A stretch of 64,000 bases of DNA from Bog-756 sp963696495 (GCA_963696495.1 CAVOKJ010000002.1:1488001-1552000), one strand, 5' to 3'. Numbered from the stretch's first letter, positions 43,768-56,446 are shown. Notes: generated by a model not told the origin, from the letters alone. Numbers and translations are program-made.

Positions 43768-43796
43768 GTCGCGGGCCCCGGGAGGGGGCCCGCGAC
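43768..43796 (-). terminator. Hairpin terminator downstream of rpoC
   Basis: GTCGCGGGCCCC at 43768-43779 pairs perfectly with 43785-43796 around a 5-nt loop, 14 bp after the rpoC stop. There is no U tract. Confidence 0.75.
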
Positions 43797-43809
43797 GTCG
43801 CGGCGGTGA

Positions 43810-47888
<4,079 letters not shown>

Positions 47889-47889
<1 letters not shown>

Positions 47890-50800
47890 CAGAATCCCCT
47901 TTCCGCGGCGCGTCGTGCATCTTCTTCGTCCGACCCGCGCTCAGGCCGGCTGATGTCGATGCCAAGTTCCTCGGCCGTGCGGAACACGTCCTCGTCCAGC
48001 TCGCGCATCTCTATCTCTTCACCGCCCGGTGCCAGGACCTCGACGTCCAGGCACAGGGACTGCATCTCCTTGATGAGCACCTTGAAGCTCTCGGGGATGC
48101 CCGGCTCGGGGATGTTCTCCCCCTTCACGATGGCCTCGTAGACCTTCACCCGGCCGAGGACGTCGTCCGACTTGATGGTCAGGAGCTCCTGGAGGGCGTA
48201 GGCGGCGCCGAAGGCCTCGAGGGCCCACACCTCCATCTCCCCGAACCGCTGGCCGCCGAACTGCGCCTTCCCGCCCAGGGGCTGCTGGGTGATCATCGAG
48301 TACGGGCCGGTGGACCGGGCGTGGATCTTGTCGTCCACCAGGTGGTGGAGCTTCAGGATGTAGACGTAGCCGACCGAGATCGGGTTGTCGTAGGCCTCAC
48401 CGGTGCGACCGTTGAACAGCTGGCTCTTGCCGTCATCGGACACCTGCACGGCGCCGTCGACGCCGTCGGGGTTGAGCCGGCGGAAGATCTGCTGGATGGT
48501 CGGGTGGCGGCCGGCGTCGGCCTCCTCGTCCCAGTGGGCCCCGTCGAACACCGGGGTGGACACCCACACCGAGGGGTCGGTGCGCGGCCTGGTCTTGGTC
48601 TCGGTGCCGCGCAGCGGCGTGGTCGCCGAGTCGCCGGCCCCGTCCCATCCCCAGCGGGCGGCGTAGCCGAGGTGGGACTCGAGCACCTGGCCCACGTTCA
48701 TCCGGCTGGGCACACCCAGCGGGTTGAGGATGATGTCGACCGGGGTGCCGTCGGCCTGGAAGGGCATGTCCTCGATGGGCAGGATCTTCGAGATGACGCC
48801 CTTGTTGCCGTGCCGGCCGGCCAGCTTGTCGCCCTCGGAGATCTTGCGCTTCTGGGCCACGTACACCCGGACCAGCTGCTCCACGCCGGGCGGCAGCTCG
48901 TGGGCATCGTCGCGGGAGAAGACCCGCACGTCGATGACCGTCCCCTGCTCGCCGTGGGGGACCTTGAGCGAGGTGTCGCGGACCTCGCGGGCCTTCTCGC
49001 CGAAGATGGCGCGCAACAGGCGCTCCTCGGGCGTCTGCTCGGTCTCGCCCTTGGGGGTGACCTTGCCGACGAGGACGTCGCCGGGGCCCACCTCGGCGCC
49101 GATGCGGATGATGCCCCGCTCGTCGAGGTCGGCCAGGATCTCCTCGGACAGGTTGGGGATGTCGCGGGTGATCTCCTCGGCACCGAGCTTGGTGTCGCGG
49201 GCGTCGACCTCGTGCTCCTCGATGTGGATCGACGTGAGCACGTCGTCCTTCACCAGGCGCTCGGAGAGGATGATGGCGTCCTCGTAGTTGTAGCCCTCCC
49301 ACGGCATGAACGCCACCAGGAGGTTCTTGCCCAGGGCCAGCTCCCCGTTGTGGGTGGCGGGACCGTCGGCCAGCACGTCGCCGGCCGAGACCTTCTGACC
49401 CTCGTCGACGATGACCTTCTGGTTGATGGCGGTGTTCTGGTTGGACCGGCGGAACTTGGCCAGCCGGTAGGTCTTCTTGCCCAGCACGGTCCCGAGCCGG
49501 TCCTTGGCGCCGGCCTTGTACTCGACGACGATCTGGTCGCCGGAGACGTCCGCCACCACGCCGTCGGCCTCGGCCATCACCACGTCACCGGCGTCGCGGG
49601 CGGCACGCGCCTCGACCCCGGTCCCGATGTAGGGGGCCTCGGGCACCACCAGCGGCACCGCCTGCTTCTGCATGTTGGCGCCCATCAGGGCACGGTTGGC
49701 GTCGTCGTGCTCGACGAAGGGGATCAGGGCGGTCGACACCGAGACGATCTGCTTCGGGGACACGTCCATCAGGTCGACCTCGGTGGGGGGCACGAAGTCG
49801 ATCTCCGACGTGGTGCCGTACGAGGTGGTGGTGGCGCCGACCCGCACGCCGGTGCCCTGGGGCCCGCGGCGGACCAGCACCTTCTCCTCAGTGAAGTGCC
49901 CGTTGTCGTCGAGGGCCGCCGAGGCCTGGGCGATGACGTGCTCCTCCTCCTCGTCGGCGGCGAGGTAGGTGATCTCCTTGGTCACCTGGCCGTCGACCAC
50001 CTTGCGGTAGGGGGTCTCGATGAAGCCGTACTCGTTCACCCGGGCGTAGGTGGCGAGCGAGCCGATCAGTCCGATGTTGGGACCCTCGGGGGTCTCGATC
50101 GGGCACATGCGGCCGTAGTGGGACGTGTGCACGTCACGGACCTCGAAGCCGGCCCGCTCGCGGGACAGGCCGCCGGGCCCGAGGGCCGAGAGGCGCCGCT
50201 TGTGGGCCAGGCCGGACAACGGGTTGTTCTGGTCCATGAACTGGCTCAGCTGGCTGGTCCCGAAGAACTCCTTGACCGCGGCGACGACCGGCCGGATGTT
50301 GATCAGGGTCTGCGGGGTGATCGCCTCGACGTCCTGGGTGGTCATGCGCTCGCGCACCACCCGCTCCATGCGGGACAGGCCCACGCGGACCTGGTTCTGG
50401 ATGAGCTCGCCCACCGAGCGGATCCGCCGGTTGGCGAAGTGGTCCTGGTCGTCGATCCGGTAGTTCGACTCACCGTCGGCCATGTGCTTGGCCAGGTGGA
50501 GCATGTAGGTGGACGACGCCAGGATCTCCGAGGGGCTGAGGACGCCCTGGGTGGGCGTCGGTCGCTCGAGATCGATCTGGAGGAGGTCGGAGATCCTCTC
50601 GATCTCCGGCCCCAGCTTCCGGTTGAGCTTGTAGCGGCCGACCCGGGTCAGGTCGTAGCGCTTCGGGTTGAAGAAGGCGTTCTCGAAGTACTGGCGGGCG
50701 GCCTCGACCGAGAGCGGCTCGCCGGGACGGGCCCGCTTGTAGATCTCGAGCAGCGCCTCCTCGCGGGTGGGAGCCAGGCTCTGCTCTTTCTCCCACTGGC

Positions 50801-51464
50801 CCTCGAGGAAGTCGAAGTGGCGCACGAAGCGCTCGAGGAACGCCTGGTCCTCATAGCCGAGGGCGCGGAGCAGCACGAACAGGGAGAGCCGGCGCTTGCG
50901 GGCGACGCGGCACCCCGCCGTCACGTCCTTGCCCGGCTTGGCCTCGACGTCGAACTCGATCCACTCACCGCGGTAGGGGTGGATGGTGCCGGTGAACACC
51001 GTCTTGGCGTCGCGTCCGGGCTGGAAGATCACCCCGGGCGAGCGCACCAGCTGGCTCACCACCACCCGCTCGGTCCCGTTGACGATGAAGGTCCCCTTGT
51101 CGGTCATCACCGGGAAGTCCCCCATGAAGACCGTCTGCTCCTTGATCTCGCCGGTCCCGGCATTCATGAACCTGGCCCGCACGAAGACCGGCGCGGCGTA
51201 GGTCATGTCCTTTTCCTTGCACTCCTCCACCGAGAACTTCGGCGGTGGTCGCAGGTCGGGGTCGGTCGGATCGAACTCCAGCTCGAGGCTCAACTGCCCG
51301 GTGAAGTCCTCGATCGGGCTGATGTCGTTGAACGTCTCCGCCAGGCCACGGTCGAGGAACCACTGGAAGGAGTCCCGCTGGATGGCGACGAGGTCCGGCA
51401 ACGGCAGGGCCTCGTCGATGTTGGCGAAAGAAAAACGTTCCGGGCTGTTGGACCGTGTAGGCAA
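47889..51464 (-). CDS. rpoB: DNA-directed RNA polymerase beta subunit
   Basis: This 1191-residue beta subunit contains the rifampicin region GTSQLSQFMDQNNPLSGLAH followed by KRRLSALGPGGLSRERAGFE, with the residues usual for drug-sensitive enzymes. Later landmarks are GRHGNKGVISKILPIEDMPF and GGKAQFGGQRFGEMEVWALE. Translation starts at TTG 51464, with GGAGGA about 9 nt upstream; TTG starts for rpoB also occur in mycobacteria. It has a long leader and two predicted promoters. Confidence 0.98.
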
Positions 51465-51683
51465 CGGCCTACTCCTCCCAGTTGCGGGGCTAATGGGGCG
51501 ACGAAGGGGTACTACGGTGATGCGGTGCTCGAAGGGCTACTGATGCTCGAGAAACTCTGGATCCATGTCCGACCCTGCTCCGGGGTCGACAACCACCGCC
51601 GGAGCGGTTGAAGGGGCGCCGGGGCGCGCGTCAATCAGCCAAAACACGGAGGAAGGCGGAAGGAGCAGGCACGGCAACCAGCA

Positions 51684-51712
51684 ATCCTAACCGGACGCGG
51701 GCAGGATTACAA
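51684..51712 (-). promoter_or_regulatory. rpoB promoter P2 (proximal)
   Basis: On the minus strand TTGTAA (51712-51707) and TAGGAT (51689-51684) are separated by exactly 17 bp. It lies 63 bp downstream of P1. Confidence 0.7.
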
Positions 51713-51746
51713 GCTCGGGGACAGAACTCCCGATCCAGGCCTGCAC

Positions 51747-51775
51747 AGGCTAGGAGACCCGCCCCCCGGCGTCAA
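51747..51775 (-). promoter_or_regulatory. rpoB promoter P1 (distal)
   Basis: On the minus strand TTGACG (51775-51770) and TAGCCT (51752-51747) are separated by 17 bp. This is the best -35 match in the window. Confidence 0.75.
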
Positions 51776-51850
51776 GGATTTTCGCCGCCGGGGAACGGCC
51801 CCCCGTCGGTGCCCGGTCCCCGGCCCGGCGACCGGGCCGTCCGGCGTGAA

Positions 51851-51888
51851 CCGGCTCCCGGGCGACTCGTGCGTCGACCGGGAGCCGG
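51851..51888 (-). terminator. Hairpin terminator or attenuator after rplL
   Basis: CCGGCTCCCGG at 51851-51861 pairs perfectly with 51878-51888 around a 16-nt loop, 6 bp beyond the rplL stop. In many bacteria an attenuator here sets the rplJL to rpoBC ratio. Confidence 0.7.
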
Positions 51889-51894
51889 GCCCCA

Positions 51895-52293
51895 CTACTT
51901 GAGCTCGACGGTGGCGCCGGCCCCCTCGAGCTGGGCCTTCGCCTTCTCGGCGTCCTCCTTGTTGGCCTTCTCCAACACCGGCTTGGGGGCGCCGTCCACC
52001 AGGTCCTTGGCCTCCTTCAGCCCCAGGCTGGTCAACGAGCGCACCTCCTTGATCACCTGGATCTTCTTGTCGCCGGCCGCGGTCAGGATGACGTCGAACT
52101 CGGACTTCTCCTCCTCGCCACCGCCCGCTTCCCCGCCCCCGCCGGCAGCCGGTGCGGCCGCCGCCACGGCCACCGGGGCCGCCGCGGTCACGCCGAAGCG
52201 CTCCTCGAACTCCTTGAGCAGCTCGCTCAGCTCGAGGACGGACAGCTCGGAGATGCCGTCCAGAATCTGGTCCTTGGTCAGGGTGCCTGCCAT
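51895..52293 (-). CDS. rplL: 50S ribosomal protein bL12 (L7/L12)
   Basis: This 132-residue stalk protein has TKDQILDGISELSVLELSEL, an Ala/Gly hinge around residues 40-58, and the C-terminal domain FDVILTAAGDKKIQVIKEVR with GLKEAKDLVDGAPKPVLEKA. It recruits translation GTPases. ATG 52293 is preceded by AAGGAG at ideal distance. It follows rplJ by 88 bp. Confidence 0.98.
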   Translation of the reverse strand: MAGTLTKDQILDGISELSVLELSELLKEFEERFGVTAAAPVAVAAAAPAAGGGGEAGGGEEEKSEFDVILTAAGDKKIQVIKEVRSLTSLGLKEAKDLVDGAPKPVLEKANKEDAEKAKAQLEGAGATVELK

Positions 52294-52381
52294 TGTCGTT
52301 GCTCCTTGTTCGCTTGTTCTTCGTTCGGTTCGATCGGTGGTGCGGGTGAAGGTTCGGTGGTGCGGTCGGTTCGCCCCGGGC

Positions 52382-53119
52382 CTACTCCGGCTGGGATGTC
52401 CCGGTGTCGGCCTGCGCTTCCCCGCCGGCCGGGGTGCCGTCCGCCGCCTCGGCCGGGGTCGCCGACTCGGATGTCCCGTTTTCCGTGTCGGGGGTCTCGG
52501 CCGTGTCGGTGGCCTCGGCCGTCTCGGAGGCCTCGGCCGTGTCGGCCGGTGCCGGCGCATCGGTGGCGGCGGCGGGCGCCTCGGCCGTCTCACCGCCGGC
52601 CTGGCGCTGTTCGATCAGGGCCGACAGACCGTAGGCCAGGTTGCGGGGCAGCGCCTGGACGAGGCCGGCCAGCTGCTGCAGGGGTGCGGCCAGTGCGCCG
52701 GCGAACTGGGCGAGGAGGGTGTCCCTCGGGGGCAGGTCGGCCAGCACGTTGATGTCCGAGGCCGTCAGGACCCCCGAACCGACCACACCTCCCTTGACCA
52801 CCAGGTTGGGGTTGTTCCGGGCGAAGTCGCGCAGGGCCTTGGCCACGGCGCTCACGTCACCCTGCACGAAGGCGATGGCGGTCGGGCCGGTCAGCAGGTC
52901 GTGGATCTCGGCCTGGGGGCCTCCGGCGATGGCCAGCCGCACCAGGGTGTTCTTGTAGACCTTGTAGTCGCCACCGGCGGCCGCCAGGTCGCGGCGGAGG
53001 TCGGCCAGCTCGCCGACGGTGAGACCCCGGTACTCGGTCAGGACGGCCCCGTCGGACGACTCGAGGCGACCGCGCACCTCGTCGACGACGGCGACCTTCT
53101 CAGGCCTCGGCTTGTCCAT
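52382..53119 (-). CDS. rplJ: 50S ribosomal protein uL10 with ~70-residue Ala/Thr/Glu tail
   Basis: The first ~175 residues are L10: EKVAVVDEVRGRLESSDGAV, TEYRGLTVGELADLRRDLAA and KVYKNTLVRLAIAGG, then helix 8 that binds L12 dimers. The protein is 245 residues. The tail after ~175 is almost entirely Ala, Thr, Glu, Asp, Gly and Pro with no known domain. It is preceded by a predicted L10 leader, so L10-L12 autoregulation is expected. Confidence 0.95.
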   Translation of the reverse strand: MDKPRPEKVAVVDEVRGRLESSDGAVLTEYRGLTVGELADLRRDLAAAGGDYKVYKNTLVRLAIAGGPQAEIHDLLTGPTAIAFVQGDVSAVAKALRDFARNNPNLVVKGGVVGSGVLTASDINVLADLPPRDTLLAQFAGALAAPLQQLAGLVQALPRNLAYGLSALIEQRQAGGETAEAPAAATDAPAPADTAEASETAEATDTAETPDTENGTSESATPAEAADGTPAGGEAQADTGTSQPE

Positions 53120-53152
53120 GGTCCCTCCAACGAGCCATTGGCTCAGGTCAGG

Positions 53153-53273
53153 GCCGTAGACACCATCGGATGGTGTCGCGCCGGCACGGGACGGCCGGTG
53201 CGGAACGCCTCATCAGGCGGACCCCTTCGGGTCCCTTCGGCGCCGTGGGAGCGGCGCACCGGAGGTCTACGGC
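53153..53273 (-). promoter_or_regulatory. Ribosomal protein L10 leader
   Basis: The transcript upstream of rplJ closes with GCCGTAG (53273-53267) pairing CTACGGC (53159-53153), and contains GCCTGATGAGGC and flanking GGTGCG/CGCACC helices, as in the Rfam L10 leader. A perfect stem GACACCAT/ATGGTGTC (53159-53177) follows. The L10(L12)4 complex is known to bind such leaders and repress rplJL. Confidence 0.85.
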
Positions 53274-53353
53274 AGTTCGGTGGTTCAGAAAAATCAGGAA
53301 ACGCTGAGCTTAGCCCACGGCGCCGGCCACGGCCAGGCCGCCCCGGCGGCGAC

Positions 53354-54076
53354 TCAGGCGCTGACCGGCAGCTCCTCGTCGACCTTGCGGGCCAGGAGCG
53401 GATCGATGTGGACGCCGGGGCCCATCGTCGACGACAGTGTGACCGCTCGGACATACCGGCCCTTGGACGACGCCGGCTTGGCCCGGTGGATCTCCTCCAT
53501 CACCGCATGGAGGTTCTCCAGGAGCTTCGACCGGTCGAAGGAGGCCTTGCCGATCCGGAGGTGGATATTGCCCACCTTGTCGGTCCGGTACTCGACCCGG
53601 CCACCCTTGAACTCGCTGACCGCCCGCTCCACGTCGTCGGTCACCGTGCCGGTCTTCGGGTTGGGCATCAGCCCGCGGGGCCCGAGCACACGGCCCAGCG
53701 TCCCGACCTGCCCCATCAGGTCCGGCGTGGCGATGGCCACGTCGAACTCCAGGAACCCGTCGTTGGCCACCCGGGCCACCAGGTCGTCGGCGCCCACCAC
53801 GTCGGCGCCGGCGGTCCGGGCCTCGGCGGCCTTCTCACCGGCGGCGAACACTGCGACCCGTGCCGTTCGCCCCGTCCCGGCGGGCAGGGAGAGCGTCCCC
53901 CGGACGATCTGATCGGCCTTGCGGGGATCGACCCCGAGTCGGATGGCGATCTCCACCGTCTCGTCGAACCCGGCCTTGGCCGAGGCCTTGACCAGGTCGA
54001 TCGCCTCCGCTGGCGTGTAGAGATGCTGGCGGTCGAACCCGGCGACGCTCGCCGTGTACTTCTTTCCCCTGGACAT
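53354..54076 (-). CDS. rplA: 50S ribosomal protein uL1
   Basis: This 240-residue L1 has GFDETVEIAIRLGVDPRKAD, GTLSLPAGTGRTARVAVFA, GRVLGPRGLMPNPKTGTV and the end TLSSTMGPGVHIDP. It forms the mobile E-site stalk and represses the L11 operon in other bacteria. It lies 36 bp after rplK. Confidence 0.98.
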   Translation of the reverse strand: MSRGKKYTASVAGFDRQHLYTPAEAIDLVKASAKAGFDETVEIAIRLGVDPRKADQIVRGTLSLPAGTGRTARVAVFAAGEKAAEARTAGADVVGADDLVARVANDGFLEFDVAIATPDLMGQVGTLGRVLGPRGLMPNPKTGTVTDDVERAVSEFKGGRVEYRTDKVGNIHLRIGKASFDRSKLLENLHAVMEEIHRAKPASSKGRYVRAVTLSSTMGPGVHIDPLLARKVDEELPVSA

Positions 54077-54112
54077 GGTGTGTCTCCGTTTCCTCGAATG
54101 TGCGCGCCGGCC

Positions 54113-54544
54113 TCAGCCGGCGACGGCGATCCCCATCGACCGGGCCGTGCCCTCCACCTGGCGCTTGGCGGCCTCGATGTCGGCGGTGTTCAGGTCGGGG
54201 AGCTTGACGGCGGCGATCTCGGCCACCTGGGCGCTGGTGACGGTGCCCACCTGCTCGCGGCCCGAGGTGGACGCCCCCTTCTCCAGGCCGGCGGCCTGGC
54301 GGAGGAGGGCGGGGGTCGGCGGGGTCTTCAGGACGAAGGAGAAGGTCCGGTCCTCGTAGATGGAGATCTCGACGGGGATGATCGATCCCCGCTGGTTCTC
54401 GGTCGCCGCGTTGTACTGCTTGCAGAAGTCCATCGTCTGGACGCCGTGCGGCCCGAGCGCGGTGCCCACCGGCGGCGCGGGTGTGGCACCCCCGGCCGGG
54501 AGCTGGATCTTCACGACCGCGAGGACGCGCTTCTTCGGTGGCAT
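54113..54544 (-). CDS. rplK: 50S ribosomal protein uL11
   Basis: This 143-residue L11 has VVKIQLPAGGATPAPPVGTA, LGPHGVQTMDFCKQYNAATE and the C-terminal DIEAAKRQVEGTARSMGIAV. It forms the GTPase-associated centre and is needed for stringent-factor activation. It lies 32 bp after nusG. Confidence 0.98.
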   Translation of the reverse strand: MPPKKRVLAVVKIQLPAGGATPAPPVGTALGPHGVQTMDFCKQYNAATENQRGSIIPVEISIYEDRTFSFVLKTPPTPALLRQAAGLEKGASTSGREQVGTVTSAQVAEIAAVKLPDLNTADIEAAKRQVEGTARSMGIAVAG

Positions 54545-54576
54545 TGGTTACGTTCTCCTTACCTGGGTCCGCCGGC

Positions 54577-55377
54577 CTACAGCTTCGCGACCTGGCTGAA
54601 TTCGAGCTCGACCGGAGTCTCCCGACCGAAGATGTTGACCAGCACCTTGAGCTTGAGCTGGTCCTCGTTGATCTCGGCGATCTGACCGGAGAAGTCGGCG
54701 AAGGGACCTTCCTTGACCCGGACCGTCTCCCCGACCTCGTGCTCGAGCCGGGGCCGGCTCCGCTTGGACGGCGCCTCCACCCCCTCGACCTTGACCTGGA
54801 GGATGCCCTCCACCTCCCGTCGGGAGAGCGGCGTCGGCTTGGTGCCCGGGCCCACGAAGCCGGTGACCCCCGGGGTGTTCCGGATGACCGACCAACTGTC
54901 GTCGTCGAGCTCGCAGCGGCACAGCAGGTAGCCCGGGAACACCTTCTTCTGGACGACCACCTTCTTGCCGTTCTTGAACTCGATGACGTCCTCCATGGGG
55001 ATGACCACCTCGTAGATGCGGTCCTCCATGCTCATCGAGACGGCCCGGCTGTGCAGGTTCGACTTCACCTTGTTCTCATAGCCGGCGTAGGTGTGGACCA
55101 CGTACCACCGTCCGGGCTGGTCGTACGGGCTGACGACGAACGGCTCGTCCTCGTCCTCGTCGTACTCGTCGACATCGGGCTCCGCCTCGGCCACCGCCTC
55201 GGCATCGGCCACCGCCTCCTCGGAGGCGGCCTCCTCCTGCCCGGCGGTCTCGTCTGCCGTGGCGGTGGGGGCCGTCTCGGCTCCCCCGGACGCGGCCGAG
55301 GCCCCGAGCACGTCGGAGCCCTCGTCGTCGCCGGCTGGCGGATTGGTTTCTTCGTGGGTCACAGTCACACCGATCAC
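54577..55377 (-). CDS. nusG: Transcription termination/antitermination factor NusG with acidic N-terminal extension
   Basis: The NGN domain starts at about residue 88 with GRWYVVHTYAGYENKVKSNL and includes KVFPGYLLCRCELDDDSWSV. The KOW domain has VRVKEGPFADFSGQIAEINE. The ~80 residues ahead are Ala/Glu/Asp-rich (DVDEYDEDEDE). Actinobacterial NusG proteins commonly have such an extension. The GTG at 55377 overlaps the secE stop as GTGA; GTGs at 55368 and 55362 are alternatives. Confidence 0.96.
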   Translation of the reverse strand: MIGVTVTHEETNPPAGDDEGSDVLGASAASGGAETAPTATADETAGQEEAASEEAVADAEAVAEAEPDVDEYDEDEDEPFVVSPYDQPGRWYVVHTYAGYENKVKSNLHSRAVSMSMEDRIYEVVIPMEDVIEFKNGKKVVVQKKVFPGYLLCRCELDDDSWSVIRNTPGVTGFVGPGTKPTPLSRREVEGILQVKVEGVEAPSKRSRPRLEHEVGETVRVKEGPFADFSGQIAEINEDQLKLKVLVNIFGRETPVELEFSQVAKL

Positions 55378-55667
55378 GTCTTGAAGAGCCACAGGATGCC
55401 TTTGGCAAAGGCGTAGTTGAGGATGAAGATGAGCACCATCAGCGACAGGAGGGTGACCAGCGTCACCGTGGTGTAGTTGACGACCTCGGACCTGTTGGGC
55501 CACGCCACTTGGCGAAGCTCCGATCGTACCTCGCGTAGGAACTGTCCCGGACGGAACGGCTCCCGCTTCGGTGGTCGCCGGGGTGGCGCGGCCGTCCGCT
55601 TGGCCGGTGCCTCACCGTCAGGGTCTTGGCCCTGACGTTGCATTGCGCGCTTTTGTTCTCTGTTCAC
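55374..55667 (-). CDS. secE: Preprotein translocase subunit SecE
   Basis: This 97-residue protein has a basic Pro-rich N terminus, the amphipathic FLREVRSELRQVAWPNRSEV motif and one C-terminal transmembrane helix (about residues 68-92). It clamps SecY. GTG 55667 has AAGGAA upstream. It follows tRNA-Trp and overlaps nusG by 4 bp. Confidence 0.95.
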   Translation of the reverse strand: MNREQKRAMQRQGQDPDGEAPAKRTAAPPRRPPKREPFRPGQFLREVRSELRQVAWPNRSEVVNYTTVTLVTLLSLMVLIFILNYAFAKGILWLFKT

Positions 55668-55703
55668 GTGCTGTTTCCTTCGACCGTTTCCACGGGTGGT
55701 GAG

Positions 55704-55776
55704 CAGGGCAGGAGGGACTTGAACCCCCAACCTTCGGTTTTGGAGACCGGTGCTCTACCAGTTGAGCTACTGCCCT
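55704..55776 (-). tRNA. trnW: tRNA-Trp (CCA anticodon)
   Basis: The minus strand folds as AGGGCAG acceptor, GCTC/GAGC D arm, anticodon loop CTCCAAA with CCA, T arm GGGGGTTCAAGTCCCTC and matching CTGCCCT. No CCA end is encoded. It lies between rpmG and secE, a common arrangement. Confidence 0.97.
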
Positions 55777-55890
55777 CTGCCGACCGCCGTGCCGCGCATG
55801 GACGAGCCGTACACAGGGGCGGACGCCAAGGTTAACACCAGGCCGAGGCCATTTCCCAGGCGAACCCGGGGAATTGCCGCCCGTCGAGGC

Positions 55891-56055
55891 CTAGCGGGTC
55901 TCCTTGTGGAGCGTGTGCTGGCGGTCCCACCGGCAGAACTTCTTCATCTCGATCCGCTCGCGGTCGTTCAGCTTGTTCTTGGTGGTGATGTAGTTCCGCC
56001 TCTTGCACACCTCGCAGGCCAGGGTGACCTGGATGCGCTTGTCGTTCTTTGCCAC
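55891..56055 (-). CDS. rpmG: 50S ribosomal protein bL33 lacking the fourth zinc cysteine
   Basis: This 54-residue L33 reads MAKNDKRIQVTLACEVCKRR, NYITTKNKLNDRERIEMKKF, then CRWDRQHTLHKETR. Cys14 and Cys17 form the first CxxC. In the zinc form the second pair is CxxC; here it is Cys41-x-x-Asp44. The residues after it (HTLHKETR) are conserved, so the change is not a frameshift. GTG 56055 has GAGGAG upstream. Confidence 0.95.
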   Translation of the reverse strand: MAKNDKRIQVTLACEVCKRRNYITTKNKLNDRERIEMKKFCRWDRQHTLHKETR

Positions 56056-56161
56056 GGTGACTCCTCAATGCGTCGTGTCGATGCGTCGTGCACGCCTGCC
56101 GTCTCCCGAGCCGTGCGTGGCCGGGAGTGGATCCTGTCCGTCCTTCGTCGTCTGCTGCCTC

Positions 56162-56193
56162 TGCTGCTCTGCTGCTCTGCTGCTCTGCTGCTC
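56162..56193. repeat. Four perfect copies of an 8-bp repeat
   Basis: TGCTGCTC is repeated four times without interruption (GAGCAGCA on the transcribed minus strand), with a partial unit before it. It lies between tRNA-Met and rpmG, next to the hairpin at 56197-56224. Confidence 0.92.
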
Positions 56194-56196
56194 GCT

Positions 56197-56224
56197 CTCC
56201 AGCTGCTGGGCTGTCCAGCTGGAG
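56197..56224 (-). terminator. Hairpin downstream of tRNA-Met
   Basis: CTCCAGCTG at 56197-56205 pairs perfectly with 56216-56224 around a 10-nt loop, about 36 bp beyond the tRNA-Met 3' end. It may be a terminator, an RNA-processing signal or an rpmG leader element. Confidence 0.45.
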
Positions 56225-56259
56225 GGCGGTCCAGTCTGCCCTGTGATGCCTCTCGAAAG

Positions 56260-56336
56260 TGGTAGCGGCGGCCGGGCTCGAACCGGCGACCTCACGATTA
56301 TGAGCCGTGCGCTCTGACCAACTGAGCTACGCCGCC
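56260..56336 (-). tRNA. trnM: tRNA-Met (CAT anticodon, elongator type)
   Basis: The minus strand folds as GGCGGCG acceptor, GCTC/GAGC D arm, CACGG-CTCATAA-TCGTG anticodon arm and GCCGGTTCGAGCCCGGC T arm. The 3' CCA is encoded (56262-56260). It lacks the three GC pairs of initiator anticodon stems. A CAT tRNA could also be Ile2 after lysidine modification, but the loop context fits elongator Met. Confidence 0.9.
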
Positions 56337-56343
56337 ACGGGCG

Positions 56344-56416
56344 AGCCCCCTGTCGGAATCGAACCGACGACACCAGCCTTACCATGGCTGTGCTCTGCCG
56401 ACTGAGCTAAGGGGGC
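56344..56416 (-). tRNA. trnT: tRNA-Thr (GGT anticodon)
   Basis: The minus strand folds as GCCCCCT acceptor, GCTC/GAGC D arm, CAGCC-ATGGTAA-GGCTG anticodon arm with GGT, and GTCGGTTCGATTCCGAC T arm. CCA is not encoded. Only 7 bp separate it from tRNA-Met. Confidence 0.97.
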
Positions 56417-56446
56417 AGTGCGGCTCGAGCGAGCAGCAAAGAGACG

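Larger units (their letters stand above)
43568..43809. other. rpoC-rpsL intergenic region
   Basis: This 242-bp gap contains the rpoC-distal hairpin and the predicted rpsL promoter. The leader between the promoter and rpsL is about 120 nt. I see no strong secondary structure or reading frame in it. Confidence 0.6.
51465..51894. other. 430-bp rplL-rpoB intergenic region
   Basis: In minus-strand order it holds an 11-bp hairpin just after rplL, two tandem promoters, then a ~210-nt leader running into the TTG start of rpoB. The leader includes a short GACCC/GGGTC stem near 51571-51595 and a TTGACG at 51634-51629 lacking a matching -10. No protein-coding frame is convincing. Confidence 0.7.
56056..56259. 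other. 204-bp spacer between tRNA-Met and rpmG
   Basis: It contains an 8-bp tandem repeat (56162-56193) and a 9-bp perfect hairpin (56197-56224), then the rpmG ribosome site. I see no promoter matching the local consensus and no reading frame. Confidence 0.5.

Noticed and set aside
48321..51611. Long + strand open frame opposite rpoB
   Set aside because: Same reason: a shadow of high third-position GC in rpoB.
51629..51634. Third rpoB promoter at TTGACG
   Set aside because: No TANNNT hexamer lies 16-19 bp downstream.
55891..55960. Frameshift as cause of the missing L33 cysteine
   Set aside because: The residues after the site are conserved L33 sequence in the same frame, so it is a substitution.
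56162..56193. CRISPR or att site at the 8-bp repeats next to a tRNA
   Set aside because: Units are only 8 bp with no spacers, and there is no integrase or duplicated tRNA end nearby.
56260..56336. tRNA-Ile2 (lysidine CAT) instead of tRNA-Met
   Set aside because: Cannot be excluded from the anticodon alone, but the anticodon arm and the Thr-Met-rpmG context match elongator Met.
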